The position numbers were made by a program, and so were the translations under genes. From Actinomycetes bacterium (GTDB taxonomy: Bacteria > Actinomycetota > Acidimicrobiia > Acidimicrobiales > JABEUL01), in contig JAJZNL010000053.1 in the NCBI GenBank assembly GCA_021852345.1, positions 1 through 46,366 of the forward strand: 46,366 bases of DNA, written 5' to 3'. The notes below the pieces were generated by a model. That model worked only from the letters and a program-made list of their open reading frames with translations. It made no database searches and was not told where the DNA came from. Shown here piece after piece: positions 35,496 through 44,242 of the stretch. Numbering within the stretch: the stretch's first letter is position 1; each line of letters begins with the position of its first letter.

Positions 35496-35501
35496 CGGTC
35501 G
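35487..35501 (+). terminator. Hairpin with the NlpC/P60 stop codon in its loop
   Basis: CGACCG, loop TAA and CGGTCG form a perfect 6-bp stem in which the loop is exactly the stop codon 35493-35495. ATTTTG follows five bases later. It is a possible weak intrinsic terminator or translation-termination structure. Confidence 0.35.
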
Positions 35502-35527
35502 CACCATTTTGATGAAGCCATAACTTT

Positions 35528-35543
35528 CTACGGTTACCCGTAG
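35528..35543. terminator. Second hairpin behind the NlpC/P60 gene
   Basis: CTACGG, loop TTAC and CCGTAG form a perfect 6-bp stem. No T-run follows. Together with the previous hairpin it marks the end of the transcript before aceE. Confidence 0.35.
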
Positions 35544-35698
35544 CCTTTGGCAGTGAGCATAGCCTTTACAATGAATTAGTCTGTTGAATTATCTACAAAC
35601 TTTAATTGACCTTTTGAAACCCTGCTATTCATTACGCAACCGCATAATAGTTAGAAACGAACCACACTTCCAAATTATTTATTAAAATTGTCATTGGT

Positions 35699-38368
35699 AT
35701 GGGCAATAGTTTCAGTAACGATCATATAGGCGAAATACTCAGCGAATGGAAAAGCTCACTTGATGAATTAATCAAAGCAATTGGCTCTAACGAAGCCAAA
35801 ACCGTGTTGCGTGGCTTAAATGCCTACTCAACGACCATTTACGGCGATACGTATGCATTATTCAACACTCCTTACAAAAACACGATTGGCGTAGAAGAAG
35901 AGCCAGACTATCCCGGCAATCAAGCGATAGAAAAGACTATTAGAGCTTACCTCAGGTGGAATGCCGTATCGATAGTGTTAAGGGCAAACCATAAGATACC
36001 CAACATTGGGGGACATTTGGCCACCTACGCTTCGGCTGCTACGCTGTACGAAGTTGGATTCAATCACTTCTTTAGAGGACAAAACAGCAAAAACAGAGAT
36101 TTTGTTTATTTCCAAGGCCACAGCTCCCCAGGGATCTATGCAAGAGCTTTTTTGGAAGGCAGGCTTACGGAATCCCACTTAGATCATTTTAGACAGGAAG
36201 CCTTTACAGATGGGCTTTCCAGCTACCCACATCCACGGTTAATGCCAAATTTCTGGCAGTTTCCGACGGTTTCAATGGGATTGGGTCCCTTAACTGCCGT
36301 CCATCAAGCTTATGTATTAAAATACCTGACCAACAGAGAAATAATACCAGCAAGCTCCTCTAAAGTATGGGCTTTTGTTGGAGATGGCGAAATGGATGAA
36401 CCGGAATCATCGGCAGCATTAGCTCTGGCGGGCAGGGAGGGATTGGACAACTTAATTTTCGTCGTAAACTGCAACCTTCAACGGCTTGACGGTCCAGTAA
36501 GGGGCAATACAAAGATCATTCAAGAGCTCGAATCCATTTTCACAGGTGCGAATTGGAACACAATAAAAATTATTTGGGGAAGCAAATGGGATCCACTATT
36601 TACCAAGGACCAAGATCGGGTTCTTGAAGACAAACTGGAAAGTACCTGTGACGGTCAATACCAACAAATCGCCACCTTGGACGGAGCTTCTTTGCGCAAA
36701 GAGTATTTTGGAACCGACCCCAGACTTCTTGAGTTAGTAAAAGACGTCAGTGATACTGATCTTGCCAGATTACCGAGAGGAGGCCACGATCCTAAAAAAG
36801 TATATGCCGCATATCTTAAAGCCTTTAATCATAGCAACCAACCTAGTGTAATCTTGGCAAAGACAATTAAGGGATGGGATTTAGGTGTCCATATCGAATC
36901 CAGAAACGCAGCTCATGCCGTAAAGAAGATGGTATCTGGGGACATAGTAGATCTGGCATTAAAACTTGGGCTCGAGTCCAAAATTGACTTAGACAGGCTT
37001 AAGGATAATGGCTATATTCCCGACTACCTCAAACTTGATCCAGAATCGCAAGAATATAGTTATTTGATCGAAAATCGAAGTAAATTGGGTGGATTTATAC
37101 CGCAAAGGCAAAACTTTAAGAAATCTATGGAGTTCTTCGATTCAAAACTGTTCGATGAATTTTACGAAGGATCTAAAAGCGCTGAGGTATCCACAACTTC
37201 AGTCATTACAAAAATGCTGCGGAATTTTACTCGCGATAAGACGAACGGGAAATTTATAGTTCCTATTGTACCCGACGAGGGTAGAAGCTTTGGACTGGAA
37301 CCTCTGTTTGCAGAACTAGGAATTTTCAGCCAGTCAGGACAACGTTATAAATCTGTCGACGCTGAATTGATATTGAGATATAAGGAAACTACAAAAGGCC
37401 AGGTATTAGAAGAAGGTATTTCTGAAGCGGGAGCAATGTCGGCGTTTAATGCTCTAGCGACAAGCTATTCGACGGTCAACAGACAAATGATTCCATTCTT
37501 TTTGTTCTATTCAATGTTTGGATTCCAGCGAATCGGTGACTTAATTTGGGCCGGACTGGACATGAGAGCACGAGGTTTTTTGTTCGGTGCCACTGCTGGC
37601 AGAACAGCTTACAACGGCGAAGGCCTACAGCACGAGGACGGACAGTCTCACCTGTACGCTATGGCATACCCACATTTAAAAGCCTATGACCCCACTTTTG
37701 CTTACGAAGCTGCTGTAATAGTCGAACAGGGTTTAAAGGATATCATTTCAGCAGATAAGGATTTTATCTATTACATTACGACCTATAACGAAAACTACGC
37801 AATGCCTAAAATTACTCCTTCAAGATTAAAACAGATTCGAAAAGGGATAATCGAAGGCGTCTATCTATTTGAACATCGAAACCGAGACAAAGACTTACCA
37901 AAGGTAGCAATTTGGTTTTCGGGTCCTCTGTTTAAAGAAGCCATGAAGGCTAAAGACCTTTTGAAGTCTTTTGACATCAATGCGGAGTTATGGTCTCTTA
38001 CGTCTATAAAGCAATTACGGGAAACTGCAATGCGTCAAAAACGTTTAAACGAGATATCCGGTGAAAATAAGAAATCATATTTAGACACGGTTCAAGACAA
38101 AATCGAAGCGCCCATAATTGTTGTAACCGATTTTATGAAGGCGGTTCCAGATCTTCTAGCCCCGTATATGAGGTTGCCTTATGCCACTTTAGGAACCGAA
38201 GGTTTTGGACTTTCAGACAGTAGAGATGCTCTAAGGGACTACTTTGAGATCGACTACCGATACATTGCAACCCAGGCAATCAGAATGTTAGACAAAACGA
38301 ATCTGCTAACGGACCCGGCCTTCAAAGACATGTTTAAGATTCAACAAGCGCTGATGGATCGACATTAG
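35699..38368 (+). CDS. aceE: Pyruvate dehydrogenase E1 component (homodimeric)
   Basis: An 889-residue thiamine-diphosphate enzyme of the single-chain AceE type, feeding acetyl-CoA to the TCA cycle. NKIPNIGGHLATYASAATLY-like segments at about 95-115, the GHSSPGIYARAFLEG region, and the ThDP motif GDGEMDEPES (from residue 228) ending in NCNLQRLDGPV are diagnostic. MFGFQRIGD, GRTAYNGEGLQHEDGQSH and EGFGLSD in the C-terminal half are conserved. The start is ATG 35699. No lipoyl-transferase (E2) or E3 gene is nearby, as is common in actinobacteria, where aceE is separate. Confidence 0.97.
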   Translation: MGNSFSNDHIGEILSEWKSSLDELIKAIGSNEAKTVLRGLNAYSTTIYGDTYALFNTPYKNTIGVEEEPDYPGNQAIEKTIRAYLRWNAVSIVLRANHKIPNIGGHLATYASAATLYEVGFNHFFRGQNSKNRDFVYFQGHSSPGIYARAFLEGRLTESHLDHFRQEAFTDGLSSYPHPRLMPNFWQFPTVSMGLGPLTAVHQAYVLKYLTNREIIPASSSKVWAFVGDGEMDEPESSAALALAGREGLDNLIFVVNCNLQRLDGPVRGNTKIIQELESIFTGANWNTIKIIWGSKWDPLFTKDQDRVLEDKLESTCDGQYQQIATLDGASLRKEYFGTDPRLLELVKDVSDTDLARLPRGGHDPKKVYAAYLKAFNHSNQPSVILAKTIKGWDLGVHIESRNAAHAVKKMVSGDIVDLALKLGLESKIDLDRLKDNGYIPDYLKLDPESQEYSYLIENRSKLGGFIPQRQNFKKSMEFFDSKLFDEFYEGSKSAEVSTTSVITKMLRNFTRDKTNGKFIVPIVPDEGRSFGLEPLFAELGIFSQSGQRYKSVDAELILRYKETTKGQVLEEGISEAGAMSAFNALATSYSTVNRQMIPFFLFYSMFGFQRIGDLIWAGLDMRARGFLFGATAGRTAYNGEGLQHEDGQSHLYAMAYPHLKAYDPTFAYEAAVIVEQGLKDIISADKDFIYYITTYNENYAMPKITPSRLKQIRKGIIEGVYLFEHRNRDKDLPKVAIWFSGPLFKEAMKAKDLLKSFDINAELWSLTSIKQLRETAMRQKRLNEISGENKKSYLDTVQDKIEAPIIVVTDFMKAVPDLLAPYMRLPYATLGTEGFGLSDSRDALRDYFEIDYRYIATQAIRMLDKTNLLTDPAFKDMFKIQQALMDRH

Positions 38369-38398
38369 TTCAATTATTAAGGTACAGGAAATAACAAT

Positions 38399-38968
38399 AT
38401 GACATTTACGCCTACATTTGACGATAAAGCCGATGCGCTTTTAAATACCAATCCTTTCGCGTTGCTATTGGCGATGATGTTGGACCAACAGATACCCCTC
38501 CAAAGAGCATTTATGGGTCCGTATCTCTTGGAGCAACGACTCAACGCGCGATTAACTCCCAAATTGATAAACAAAATGGATACCTTGGAGCTGGTATCGG
38601 TGTTTTCTGAATCGCCTTCATTGCACCGGTTTCCAAAGTCAATGGCCGAACGAGCCAAGTCTTTGACTGAGACAGTCATAAAAGAATTTAATTCTAACGT
38701 TGAGCTAATTTGGGACAAGAATCTGACCGCCGAGCAAATTTTAATCAACATAAAGTCACTGCCAGGTTTCGGAGAACAGAAAGCCAAAATATTTTTAGCT
38801 CTGTTAGCTAAACAGTTCAATATCAAACCATCAAACTGGCAAAAAGTCAGCGATCCATACGGTACTAAAAATGTGTACCTTTCAGTTGCTGATATCGATT
38901 CCGAACTTGCCTACCATAAAGTGAGAGAAATGAAGAAATCCTTAAAGGCGCGAAGCGTAAAATCATAA
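38399..38968 (+). CDS. HhH-GPD family protein (putative base-excision repair)
   Basis: A 189-residue protein of the uncharacterised actinobacterial HhH-GPD group annotated as TIGR03252. NPFALLLAMMLDQQIPLQRAF is the family's N-terminal helix block. LHRFPKSMAERAKSL follows, and IKSLPGFGEQKAKIFLALLA is the helix-hairpin-helix. DNA glycosylase activity is inferred from the fold. The FeS-cluster cysteines of Nth/MutY are absent. It starts 30 bases after aceE and could be co-transcribed with it, although no functional link is apparent. Confidence 0.85.
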   Translation: MTFTPTFDDKADALLNTNPFALLLAMMLDQQIPLQRAFMGPYLLEQRLNARLTPKLINKMDTLELVSVFSESPSLHRFPKSMAERAKSLTETVIKEFNSNVELIWDKNLTAEQILINIKSLPGFGEQKAKIFLALLAKQFNIKPSNWQKVSDPYGTKNVYLSVADIDSELAYHKVREMKKSLKARSVKS

Positions 38969-39067
38969 ATTCCAAAATAGCGAAATATATTTATTGTATC
39001 GACCGTTGCAAACAACGATCATTACAATTTAAAGTGCGCCTATCTGCAAATCAGAAAACCTGTCAAT

Positions 39068-39712
39068 ATGAACTCAAATTCAATCAAATTACTGGACGAT
39101 AGAAAGCTATATCTCTGCTGTCCTTATATATCCAATATGAACAGCTTTTTGGAAGATGTTTTAAGAGGTGGAGTAGATATCGTTCAATTACGCGACAAGA
39201 CGCTGAACGATAAAGAGCTTATTGCGGCAGCGTTTGAGATGAAAGCGATTTGCAAAAGATACGGGGCGTTGTTTATAGTCAACGACAGACCCGATATAGC
39301 AGTACATGTAGATGCCGACGGTGTACATGTCGGACAAGACGACATACCTCCATCCGTATGCAGAAAGATCCTCGGAGACAATAAAATTGTGGGTCTGTCA
39401 ACGCACAGCCTTGAAGATTATAACTCTTCAATCAACGAACCGATAGATTACATTTCAGCGGGTCCAGTAGTGGAAACACCGACTAAACCCAATAGGCCTG
39501 GTACCGGTATTGACTACATTCGTTATATTGCAGATACTTGTAAAATTCCTTGGTATTTAACCGGAGACGTCAACATAAAAACAGTAGATGGCTACATAGA
39601 TGCAGGCGCATCGCGCTTTGTTGTCGTTCGCTACTTAACCAATTCGACCGACCCTAAAAATGACGCATCAAAACTTCTTGAACACATTGATGGGTCTCGT
39701 CGACTGCAATAG
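39068..39712 (+). CDS. thiE: Thiamine-phosphate synthase
   Basis: A 214-residue TIM-barrel enzyme that joins HMP-pyrophosphate and thiazole phosphate. DIVQLRDK, LFIVNDRPDIAVHV, DGVHVGQDDIPP and VGLSTHS are the conserved strands. GPVVETPTKPNRPGTG is the phosphate-binding loop. The later 'aiGGI' motif reads YLTGDVNI, a mild deviation. It stands alone without other thi genes. No TPP riboswitch was recognised upstream. Confidence 0.92.
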   Translation: MNSNSIKLLDDRKLYLCCPYISNMNSFLEDVLRGGVDIVQLRDKTLNDKELIAAAFEMKAICKRYGALFIVNDRPDIAVHVDADGVHVGQDDIPPSVCRKILGDNKIVGLSTHSLEDYNSSINEPIDYISAGPVVETPTKPNRPGTGIDYIRYIADTCKIPWYLTGDVNIKTVDGYIDAGASRFVVVRYLTNSTDPKNDASKLLEHIDGSRRLQ

Positions 39713-39729
39713 GCAGTGCGACCGTAACC

Positions 39730-39744
39730 AGCACCAGTTGTGCT
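39730..39744. terminator. Small hairpin between thiE and the acyl-CoA dehydrogenase
   Basis: AGCAC, loop CAGTT and GTGCT form a 5-bp stem in the 52-base convergent gap. No T-run follows on either strand, so termination is uncertain. Confidence 0.25.
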
Positions 39745-39764
39745 CCCCGATTAATGACCTGGAA

Positions 39765-40880
39765 TTAAATTCCCAATCTTTGAAGCATTAGCTCGCGATG
39801 GTAGCTCGGGTCACCAAGCATAAGTTCCGAAGACTTAGCTCTCTTGAAATAGAGATGGGCGTCGTGCTCCCACGTAAATCCGATTCCACCATGAATTTGA
39901 ATATTTTCACCTGCACAGTGAAAAAAAGCTTCGGAGCAAAATGCCTTCGCCAAGCTAGAGACCACAGGTAATTCTTCTGAATTTTCCTGTGCAGCCCAGG
40001 CAGCGTAGTAGGCTGCTGACCTAGCTGATTCTACCTGTAAAAGCATGTCGGCACATTTATGCTTAATAGCCTGAAAAGATCCGATAGGCCTACCGAATTG
40101 AATCCGATTTTTTGCGTATTCTACGCTCATATCCAGACACACTTGTGCGCCGCCAAGCTGCTCGGCCGCCAAACATACTGCGGCGAGTTGCAAACCTTTT
40201 TCAACAGTATTCCATCCGTTTCCTTCCTGACCAATCAACCTGGCTGGAACATTATCAAACTCGAGTCGCGCCTGTTTTCTGGTCTGATCCATGGTGGCCA
40301 AAGGTTGCTTATTCAAACCCGCGGCACCAGACTCCACTCCAAAAAGCGATATTCCATTCGACGTTCGACCAACAACCAAAATTAAATCTGCTGTATGTCC
40401 ATCAACCACGAATGATTTATGTCCGTTAAGTACAAAACCATCACCTGACTTATCTGCCGTCAATGTTATCCCGTCTGCATCAAAGCGACCAGAATCTTCA
40501 GAAATTGCTACAGTGGCAATTTTATCTCCAGATGCGATTAAGGAAAGATAGTCTTTTCTGGCATCAGCATCGTCTGTCGATAACAAAGTACCCGTGGCAA
40601 GGCCGACTGTGGAAAAAAATGGAACGCATGCCAATGTTCGTCCCAGTTCTTCGAATATAACGAGAAGTTCTACATAGCTAAAGCCTGATCCTCCATACTC
40701 TTCGGGTATAACGATCCCTTGAAGACCCAGCTGATTGCCCATCTGAGACCATATGTCTCTGTCAAAACCTTCTTCGGACTCCATCAAATCGCGCACGGCA
40801 GATATGGGAGATTTGTCTTCCAAAAAACGCTTAATTGATTTGCGCAACTCTTCTTGCTCATCAGTAAATGCAAAATTCAC
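39765..40880 (-). CDS. Acyl-CoA dehydrogenase
   Basis: A 371-residue FAD-dependent dehydrogenase of fatty-acid or related beta-oxidation. The start MNFAFTDEQEELRKSIKRFL, the IVIPEEYGGSGFSYVELLVI block, FVVDGHTADL in the beta domain, RIQFGRPIGSFQAIKHKCAD, and the C-terminal IQIHGGIGFTWEHDAHLYFKRAK are all typical. It resembles the actinobacterial FadE partners of heterodimeric (often steroid-acting) enzymes, which are encoded in pairs. No second subunit gene is adjacent. The start is GTG 40880 with GGAGAG upstream. Confidence 0.93.
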   Translation of the reverse strand: MNFAFTDEQEELRKSIKRFLEDKSPISAVRDLMESEEGFDRDIWSQMGNQLGLQGIVIPEEYGGSGFSYVELLVIFEELGRTLACVPFFSTVGLATGTLLSTDDADARKDYLSLIASGDKIATVAISEDSGRFDADGITLTADKSGDGFVLNGHKSFVVDGHTADLILVVGRTSNGISLFGVESGAAGLNKQPLATMDQTRKQARLEFDNVPARLIGQEGNGWNTVEKGLQLAAVCLAAEQLGGAQVCLDMSVEYAKNRIQFGRPIGSFQAIKHKCADMLLQVESARSAAYYAAWAAQENSEELPVVSSLAKAFCSEAFFHCAGENIQIHGGIGFTWEHDAHLYFKRAKSSELMLGDPSYHRELMLQRLGI

Positions 40881-41225
40881 TTTTCACTCTCCATTTAAAT
40901 GTAACTAAACTTTAGACTTTTTGCTAGAACACTTCAATTCTACTATTAATACGGTAACTTTAAATTCGGATAGCAAAGACTTCAATAAGTGGGCTTAAGA
41001 CTGACTTATTCCCAACGAGAGAGATAAAATCCGTATAAAACTTATCATTTTGGACTCTAGAGATACTTTTAACCCCATAGATAAAGTCACACATTATCGA
41101 TTTTTAATTCTAATATTACCCGAATCAAGATTTCAAATTTGGTGAAGCATTATTTGATGGAGATTTGCAAATATAATGTTTATTGAGATTTTATTTATTT
41201 ACTTTGCAAATAGTTTGCCTACTTA
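40881..41225. other. Divergent intergenic region upstream of the propeller-SGNH gene
   Basis: About 345 AT-rich bases between two divergent genes, expected to hold both promoters. No near-consensus pair, repeat or RNA structure was recognised with confidence. Confidence 0.35.
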
Positions 41226-43193
41226 ATGACCCTAGCCGCCAAAATCACACAAGCTTCTCCCAGTTCAAAATTCAGAATCAAAGTAATTTTGCTGATTGCG
41301 CTTGTATTAATCGCCGGCGTGACAGTCTTAATAGATAAGACTCTGTCTAGACATCCTAAATTAAATTTACCGGTTGAAATCTCCAAAATAAATCAAACTT
41401 CAACAGAACTTGTAAATTCTTTTAATTCCCTTAGCTGTCCTACCTATGAAACATGTTACGCAGCCGGCTCTTCAGTATTTTCACAGTCTCCCGTTATTGT
41501 TAAATCTACAGATTCTGGACGCAATTGGACGATATTATCGATCCCCAAAAAAATAGATGTTGTCAACTCAATCGTGTGTCCTACCGCAACCGACTGTATG
41601 GTAGCGGTGAATACATTTTTAGGGTTAGCCGGTTACATAATGTACACCGTAAATGGAGGCCTGACATGGACTTTAATTGCTTTGTCGTCAAAGCGCCCGC
41701 TGCTGTCATCTTTAAGCTGCAATAGCACTGAATTCTGTATTGGATCAGTAGACGTAGTTACCAACGGAAACATACTTGAGAGCACTTCCAACTTTGGCCA
41801 AACCTGGACCCCCATTAAACCGCTGGGAAAAGACATCGGCCTTTCATTAGAACCAATCACATACTGCTATGCCCGCGATTTCTGTTTAATTTCGGGCACG
41901 GACAGTGTTCCAAATAATAGATTACTCCTAAAGACAACACTTAACGACTTAAAAAACTACATAGGATTCATTAACTCACAAACAAACACGGTAAACTATA
42001 TTCAATTACCGAACTATATTTCAATTGTCACTTCAATATCATGCGCAACGTCAAAATTGTGCTTTGCAGTCGGAATGGCCGACAGCACGATTCCTGTGAT
42101 AATTAAGACTTCAAATGACTTCAAAACCATTACAACTGTCAAATTGCCAGCAAATATCGGGTCTGCTGCAAACATAAATTGCAACAAAAACTTACTATGT
42201 TTAATTACTGGGGGTACTAAAACAAACAAAAGCACGGCTCTAAATTATTTTGCGAAAAACAATACCTTCAATCAATTAAATAGCAACTTAGTCAACGTAC
42301 CAGACATAACCTTTCAGACTTGTAACAAAAATCTTTCTTATTGTATCTTCGGAGGTTCGAATCAGCACCTTACCTTTACTGCGGTAGATATTGCATCAAC
42401 AACAACCACATCTATAAATCCGATTAAGCTCGCACCCTTTGTCCCTCCCAAGTTGAAACGATATTCCAGCTATCAAAAGATGCTAATTGTCGGCGACTCC
42501 ACCGCCACGGTAATGGCAGTTGGCTTTCAAAAAAATCAGCTTAATTTTGGTTATATTTTAAACGACGGATCAATTGTGGGGTGCGGATTGGTAACGAATT
42601 CGCCCCAAAGATATACTGGAAAAACACTGCCGACTGCATCTAATTGTTATGGCTGGCAACAGGATTACGCCCAATCGGTTGCTACTACGAAACCGAGCAT
42701 ATCGGTACTATTAATCGGTCCGTGGGATGTAATTTCGAGAATGCTGAATGGAACATTTCAACACGTAGGCGATCCACAATACAACCAATTATTTATGGAA
42801 AATCTAAATCAGGCGATTACCATTCTTTCGGCGAACAATTCAAAGGTCGTCATATTGAATTCACCTTACTTCTATCACGGGTTAATGTCAGAGACATCTT
42901 TGTGGCCACAGGATGATCCACAAAGAGTAAATAGCCTTAATCAACTTGAGGATCAAGTTGCCGCACAACATCCAAATACAGTTCGTGTGATTAAGTACGG
43001 TGCTCATATATCAGCGCCTAATAATTATATGAGGGTGGTCAACGGCGTAGAAATACGTACTCCAGATGGGATACACTACACCTATCTGGGCTCAATATAT
43101 GAAAGCTATTGGTTGCTCCAACAAATTGAAAAATTAAATTGGGTGCCATCGATAAACCACGCCAAATTAAAAAATGCTACTTCAGAGAAATAA
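41226..43193 (+). CDS. Membrane-anchored seven-repeat propeller fused to an SGNH hydrolase
   Basis: A 655-residue protein with three parts. A transmembrane anchor (KVILLIALVLIAGVTVLI) lies at about 20-37. Residues 60-405 contain seven repeats, each opening with a CX5C pair (CPTYETC, CPTATDC, CNSTEFC, CYARDFC, CATSKLC, CNKNLLC, and CX6C in the seventh). Several repeats contain BNR/Asp-box-like segments such as STDSGRNWT, TVNGGLTWT and TSNFGQTWT. This predicts a disulfide-stapled seven-bladed propeller outside the cell. The C-terminal domain is an SGNH/GDSL hydrolase: GDST with Ser425, the LLIGPWDV block, and DGIH with Asp614 and His617. It may add or remove acyl groups on wall or surface glycans. 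The combination is unusual. Confidence 0.8.
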   Translation: MTLAAKITQASPSSKFRIKVILLIALVLIAGVTVLIDKTLSRHPKLNLPVEISKINQTSTELVNSFNSLSCPTYETCYAAGSSVFSQSPVIVKSTDSGRNWTILSIPKKIDVVNSIVCPTATDCMVAVNTFLGLAGYIMYTVNGGLTWTLIALSSKRPLLSSLSCNSTEFCIGSVDVVTNGNILESTSNFGQTWTPIKPLGKDIGLSLEPITYCYARDFCLISGTDSVPNNRLLLKTTLNDLKNYIGFINSQTNTVNYIQLPNYISIVTSISCATSKLCFAVGMADSTIPVIIKTSNDFKTITTVKLPANIGSAANINCNKNLLCLITGGTKTNKSTALNYFAKNNTFNQLNSNLVNVPDITFQTCNKNLSYCIFGGSNQHLTFTAVDIASTTTTSINPIKLAPFVPPKLKRYSSYQKMLIVGDSTATVMAVGFQKNQLNFGYILNDGSIVGCGLVTNSPQRYTGKTLPTASNCYGWQQDYAQSVATTKPSISVLLIGPWDVISRMLNGTFQHVGDPQYNQLFMENLNQAITILSANNSKVVILNSPYFYHGLMSETSLWPQDDPQRVNSLNQLEDQVAAQHPNTVRVIKYGAHISAPNNYMRVVNGVEIRTPDGIHYTYLGSIYESYWLLQQIEKLNWVPSINHAKLKNATSEK

Positions 43194-43363
43194 CATTATC
43201 AACTGTCCAGCTGCGCCCGACGCCCATTACGAATCAAGTAAATAAGTCACGATTCATTGAGTCTGACCCATGACACAATGAAAAACACATTTGCATTTAA
43301 TCATATTTGTACGTGTGAAAACTAAAACTTCACTTACCCAAATCGAATTGTAGCTACAGAATT

Positions 43364-44242
43364 TTATTGCTGAGTTTGTTCGGCTTCGACGGTTTCAGAT
43401 TCACTTGAAGTCTCGCCTTTAGCTTCAATCTCTTGCTCCTTAAGATTTTCGGGTGCTAAATGACTTTCTCGAAAATCTTTTAATTCTGCTTTGCGTTTAA
43501 TGATAACTATCAATATACCCGAAATTGCCACTAAGACCAAACTGAATACCTCTACAGCGTCCCACAACCTCTGTGGTCTATCTAGATATAAGAACTCATC
43601 GAAAAACCGAGTAATATCCCAAAAAAACACCGCCGATAGAACTACAATGAAGTCTCGCTTTTTTCCGGCTCGTTTTTGGCGCTTAACAATGTATACTAAT
43701 ATCAAGAAAACAATAAAACATTCAATTGCCTGAAATATGGGAACAGGTAGTCGTTTCCCAACTTCTCCAGCATATTCCATTCCGATCCACAAACTCGTTC
43801 TTCGTCCCCCTCCCCTATACATTACCTGGGGACCTAAAAGTCTTCCTATGCTCCAACATATAACCAATATCGGAGCCACCAAATCCAATGCTTCAGCAAG
43901 CTTGAGTTCCGGAAGTTTCCGTCGAACAAGAGGCAATCCTATCAAAAACCCTCCTATCAGACCACCGTAAGAAGATACGCCTCCCTGCCAGATCTCAAAC
44001 ACTTGAACCCAGTCGCTAGAATAATACTTAATATTGGCTACAACGCTTACAATTCTTGCGCCTATAATCGCCGATACTATTATCCAAATAAAAGCAGTAG
44101 AAAGCCATTCGACATCGTAATGACGTTTTTTTAGAGCCCGCTCAAATAACTTATAACCTATGTAAAAGGTAATTGCTAAGCCTATTCCATACGTGTGTAT
44201 CGTTAAAAATCCAATTTTAAAAGATACTGGAATTGGTTTCAT
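43364..44242 (-). CDS. lgt: Divergent prolipoprotein diacylglyceryl transferase
   Basis: A 292-residue polytopic membrane enzyme that lipidates prolipoprotein cysteines. IWQGGVSSYGGLIGG matches the H-G-G-L region of Lgt but has Tyr in place of the conserved His. The signature normally reading GRIGNFINxE reads GRLLGPQVMYRGGG, so the Arg is kept while the Asn and Glu are replaced. LPVPIFQAIECF matches the 'hPtQLYEa' segment. About seven helices are visible, followed by a Glu-rich cytoplasmic tail of about 40 residues. The ATG overlaps the stop of the upstream NlpC/P60 gene by four bases (ATGA). It is either a lineage-specific functional variant or a changed activity. Confidence 0.8.
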   Translation of the reverse strand: MKPIPVSFKIGFLTIHTYGIGLAITFYIGYKLFERALKKRHYDVEWLSTAFIWIIVSAIIGARIVSVVANIKYYSSDWVQVFEIWQGGVSSYGGLIGGFLIGLPLVRRKLPELKLAEALDLVAPILVICWSIGRLLGPQVMYRGGGRRTSLWIGMEYAGEVGKRLPVPIFQAIECFIVFLILVYIVKRQKRAGKKRDFIVVLSAVFFWDITRFFDEFLYLDRPQRLWDAVEVFSLVLVAISGILIVIIKRKAELKDFRESHLAPENLKEQEIEAKGETSSESETVEAEQTQQ

